This document shows positions 62,130 to 64,000 of a DNA stretch of 64,000 nt, in pieces. The stretch is from Vibrio porteresiae DSM 19223 (GTDB taxonomy: Bacteria > Pseudomonadota > Gammaproteobacteria > Enterobacterales > Vibrionaceae): assembly GCF_024347055.1 (NCBI RefSeq), contig NZ_AP024895.1, positions 3,286,001-3,350,000 on the forward strand, read 5' to 3'. How positions within the stretch are numbered: the stretch's first letter is position 1; each line of letters starts with the position of its first letter. The position numbers and the translations under genes are program-made. Below the pieces are notes generated by a model that was not told the DNA's origin, did no database searches, and was given only the letters and a program-made list of their open reading frames with translations.

Positions 62130-63578
62130 ATGAGTGACAACAAATCAGGGCAATGGCTCGCGGCCAAACCCCTTCCACTATTTTCCATAGTGGCAGTATC
62201 AGCTATCGCTTGGCAGTTCGCTCCTCCTGCAGGACTTTCTGCTGCGGCATACCATAGTGCCATTGTGTTCATCGCAACGATTGCCGGTATCATCGCCAAC
62301 GTAATGCCAACAGGTGCGCTAGCTATCGTTAGCTTGGCCTGCTTTGCCGTATTACGTGCAGGTGGCGAAGCAACTGGTAAAGCAGCGATCACAGATGCCA
62401 TGAGCAACTTTAATAACGCGCTCATCTGGCTGGTTATTATTGCGTTCACCATTGCGCGTGCGTTTACAAAAACTGGTCTTGGCCGTCGTATCGCATTGCT
62501 ACTGTTGAGCAAATTTGGTCAATCGACTCTGCGTGTCGCCTACTGCCTAGGCGTAGCGGACTTTTTGATTGCCCCTGCAACACCAAGTAACACCGCACGT
62601 TCTGCGATTGTTTCACCGATTGCGAACTCACTAGCGAAAACCATCAAAGCCGATGACCGTAAATTAGGCCAATTCCTAATTTCTTCTTCTGCTGCGATGA
62701 ACGATGCATCAGCGGTGGGTTTCCAAACCGGTTTCTCTGGTAACTTGGCTTTGATTGGTATCGCGTCAAGCGTTGCTGGCGTTGAACTGAACTTTGGTAA
62801 CTGGGCAATGTACCTGCTTGTACCAGCGTTTGTATTACTGTTCATCATGCCGTTCATCCTTTACAAAGTAATCAATCCAGCGACAAAAGAGACACCAGAA
62901 GCCACTCAATTTGCTAAAGACGAACTGCACAAAATGGGCAAAGTCAGCGGCATGGAATGGAAACTGATCGCCATCTTCCTTGGCTTGGTTGTGCTTTGGG
63001 TGGGTGGTCCTACTTTAGGCCTGCACGCAACGACCTCAGCATTCATTGGTCTTGCCGTGATCTTGCTGCTTGGCGTACTAAGCTGGGATGACATCAAAAG
63101 CGAGAAAGGCGCATGGGATACCCTTGTGTGGTTCGCGGTATTGATGGGCATGGCAGACAACCTGAAGAAACTCGGCTTTACTGATTGGGTTGGTCATCAG
63201 ATCTCTGGTTTCCTAACTACCTACCTAGGTGGTGCAAGCCCAATGATTTTCCTTATCGCCATGATGGCTTTCTACTTGTTCCTATCTTACTTCTTCGCGT
63301 CTGCTATCGCGAAAGTAGTCGCGATTGGTCCAGTATTTATGGGAGCACTGATTTCTCTACACGTTAGTCCTATGCTAGCGGTATTGGCTATCGCTGGTAT
63401 CAGTAGTATCGGTTGTAACTTGGCAACCTATAGTCACGCACGTAACCCTCTACTTATGGGCTACGGCTACCACACCGATGGTGAATGGATGCGTTACGGC
63501 CTAGTGATTGGTATCTGTGGGGCAGTAATCTTTATGGTATCAGGCATTCTATGGTGGGAAGTTCTCGGCATCATCTAA
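62130..63578 (+). CDS. DASS family anion/dicarboxylate permease
   Basis: 482 aa, about 11-13 membrane segments, of the divalent anion:Na+ symporter family near CitT/TtdT (E. coli about 487 aa). The first Ser-Asn-Thr motif is in APATPSNTARS. The second motif region reads FASAIAKV, where relatives usually have a Ser..Thr; the Thr is replaced. Likely substrates are C4-dicarboxylates or citrate/tartrate, in exchange or with Na+, but cannot be fixed. It lies downstream of frdABCD and its own upstream region lacks a recognised site. Confidence 0.85.
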   Translation: MSDNKSGQWLAAKPLPLFSIVAVSAIAWQFAPPAGLSAAAYHSAIVFIATIAGIIANVMPTGALAIVSLACFAVLRAGGEATGKAAITDAMSNFNNALIWLVIIAFTIARAFTKTGLGRRIALLLLSKFGQSTLRVAYCLGVADFLIAPATPSNTARSAIVSPIANSLAKTIKADDRKLGQFLISSSAAMNDASAVGFQTGFSGNLALIGIASSVAGVELNFGNWAMYLLVPAFVLLFIMPFILYKVINPATKETPEATQFAKDELHKMGKVSGMEWKLIAIFLGLVVLWVGGPTLGLHATTSAFIGLAVILLLGVLSWDDIKSEKGAWDTLVWFAVLMGMADNLKKLGFTDWVGHQISGFLTTYLGGASPMIFLIAMMAFYLFLSYFFASAIAKVVAIGPVFMGALISLHVSPMLAVLAIAGISSIGCNLATYSHARNPLLMGYGYHTDGEWMRYGLVIGICGAVIFMVSGILWWEVLGII

Positions 63579-63602
63579 TGATTCCAAGTACTCACATTAA
63601 AT

Positions 63603-63630
63603 ATAAAGGCAGCCTCGGCTGCCTTTGTTG
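63603..63630 (+). terminator. Rho-independent terminator of the permease gene
   Basis: AAAGGCAGCC (63605-63614) pairs with GGCTGCCTTT (63617-63626), then GTTG. It begins 27 bases after the stop codon; the T-run is short. Confidence 0.8.
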
Positions 63631-63659
63631 TCTCGATGGGCTGGTATTCCAGCGCCAAT

Positions 63660-63690
63660 AAAAAAGGAGCCATCGGCTCCTTTTTCTTTT
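63660..63690 (-). terminator. Rho-independent terminator of efp (bidirectional)
   Basis: AAAAAGGAGCC (63661-63671) pairs with GGCTCCTTTTT (63675-63685), 3-base loop, with A- and T-runs on each side. It is 19 bases after the efp stop, and can also stop plus-strand reads from the permease gene. Confidence 0.9.
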
Positions 63691-63703
63691 CGAGACAGTG
63701 AAA

Positions 63704-64000
63704 TTATTTCACACGGCTCACGTATTCTGCGCTACGAGTGTCAACTTTGATCACTTCACCGATTTGGATGAATAGAGGAACACGTACAACTGCGCCAGTA
63801 GATAGCGTTGCTGGTTTACCGCCAGTACCTTGAGTATCACCTTTCAAGCCTGGGTCAGTTTCGACAACTTCTAGCTCAACGAAGTTTTGTGGAGTGACCG
63901 CAATTGGGTTACCATTCCACAAAGTCAGCATACAAGTGTTGTTTTCTACCAACCATTTTGCATTGTCACCCACTGCTGCTGCATCAGCGGCAATTTGTTC
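63704..64000 (-). CDS. efp: Elongation factor P (C-terminal part; runs off the edge)
   Basis: The last 98 codons of efp; the 5' part is outside the window. The reading frame is open to base 64000 (EQIAADAAA... before GDNAKW). The sequence follows E. coli EF-P: GDNAKWLVENN, VTPQNFVELEVVETDPGLKGDTQGTGGKPATL, PLFIQIGEVIKVDTRS and EYVSRVK at the end. These are OB domains II and III; the Lys34 that EpmA modifies is in the missing part. EF-P relieves ribosomes stalled on polyproline. Confidence 0.97.
   Translation of the reverse strand, partial: EQIAADAAAVGDNAKWLVENNTCMLTLWNGNPIAVTPQNFVELEVVETDPGLKGDTQGTGGKPATLSTGAVVRVPLFIQIGEVIKVDTRSAEYVSRVK

Noticed and set aside
1..64000. Search for CRISPR arrays, IS elements, integrases, att sites, tRNA and toxin-antitoxin pairs
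   Set aside because: No regularly spaced repeats, transposase or integrase frames, tRNA-like cloverleaf or paired small toxin genes were seen; gene order is conserved housekeeping throughout.

Overview
The window is a stretch of the main chromosome of a Vibrio. The clearest marker is aphA, the quorum-sensing and virulence regulator, which is close to the V. cholerae protein as I remember it. Other Vibrio markers are motX (sodium-driven flagellar motor) with a sigma-28-type promoter, the argH-argA fusion in an argE/argCBGH cluster, and the hybrid peroxiredoxin-glutaredoxin gene divergent from oxyR. The gene order from rlmB/rnr through purA, crp, ast, dam, pil, mrcA, oxyR, arg, ppc, aphA, cysE, secB, frd to efp follows, from memory, the V. 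cholerae order. It also keeps several E. coli blocks. I see no tRNA, rRNA, CRISPR array, insertion sequence, prophage or integron, and no convincing pseudogene. This is core genome, not an island.

Layout. 1-10.1 kb: start of rlmB and all of rnr (minus), an exported amidohydrolase and the mdlAB-type ABC exporter (plus), motX and purA (minus). 10.2-20.3 kb: iaaA-type isoaspartyl peptidase, slyD, yheV and kefB/kefG (minus), then yheS, a TIGR02444-type gene, yheT, yheU, prkB and crp (plus). 20.3-25 kb: a DUF1338 gene and the arginine succinyltransferase genes astD, astA, astC (minus). 25.4-32.9 kb: pabA, trpS, gph, rpe, dam, damX, aroB, aroK (minus). 33.1-36.9 kb: pilMNOPQ type IV pilus operon (minus), divergent from mrcA (PBP1a). 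39.7-43.6 kb: oxyR divergent from the Prx-Grx gene and a flavoprotein disulfide reductase, then a small membrane protein. 43.8-50.3 kb: arginine biosynthesis, argCBGH(A) divergent from argE. 50.5-54 kb: ppc and aphA. 54.1-58.4 kb: cysE, gpsA, secB, a rhodanese and epmA (minus). 58.7-63.6 kb: frdABCD and a dicarboxylate/anion permease. The 3' part of efp (minus) runs off the right edge.

How the genes work together. Arginine synthesis (argE, argCBGH with a fused acetyltransferase) and degradation (astC, astA, astD) lie in the same window. The aminotransferase in the ast operon probably also serves synthesis. Fumarate reductase sits beside a DASS-type permease, which fits anaerobic C4-dicarboxylate use. 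epmA and efp encode the EF-P lysylating enzyme and its substrate. oxyR and the Prx-Grx hybrid form a peroxide-response pair with a near-perfect OxyR operator between them.

The most informative non-coding signals are that OxyR operator, a LuxR/HapR-like site and a Qrr small-RNA pairing site upstream of aphA, a sigma-28 promoter before motX, and paired ARG-box candidates between argC and argE. I found no clearly new multi-gene system. The best candidates for something undescribed are the disulfide reductase with a Cys-rich C-terminal tail, the exported amidohydrolase, the DUF1338 gene beside the ast operon, and the small CxxC/CxxC membrane protein.
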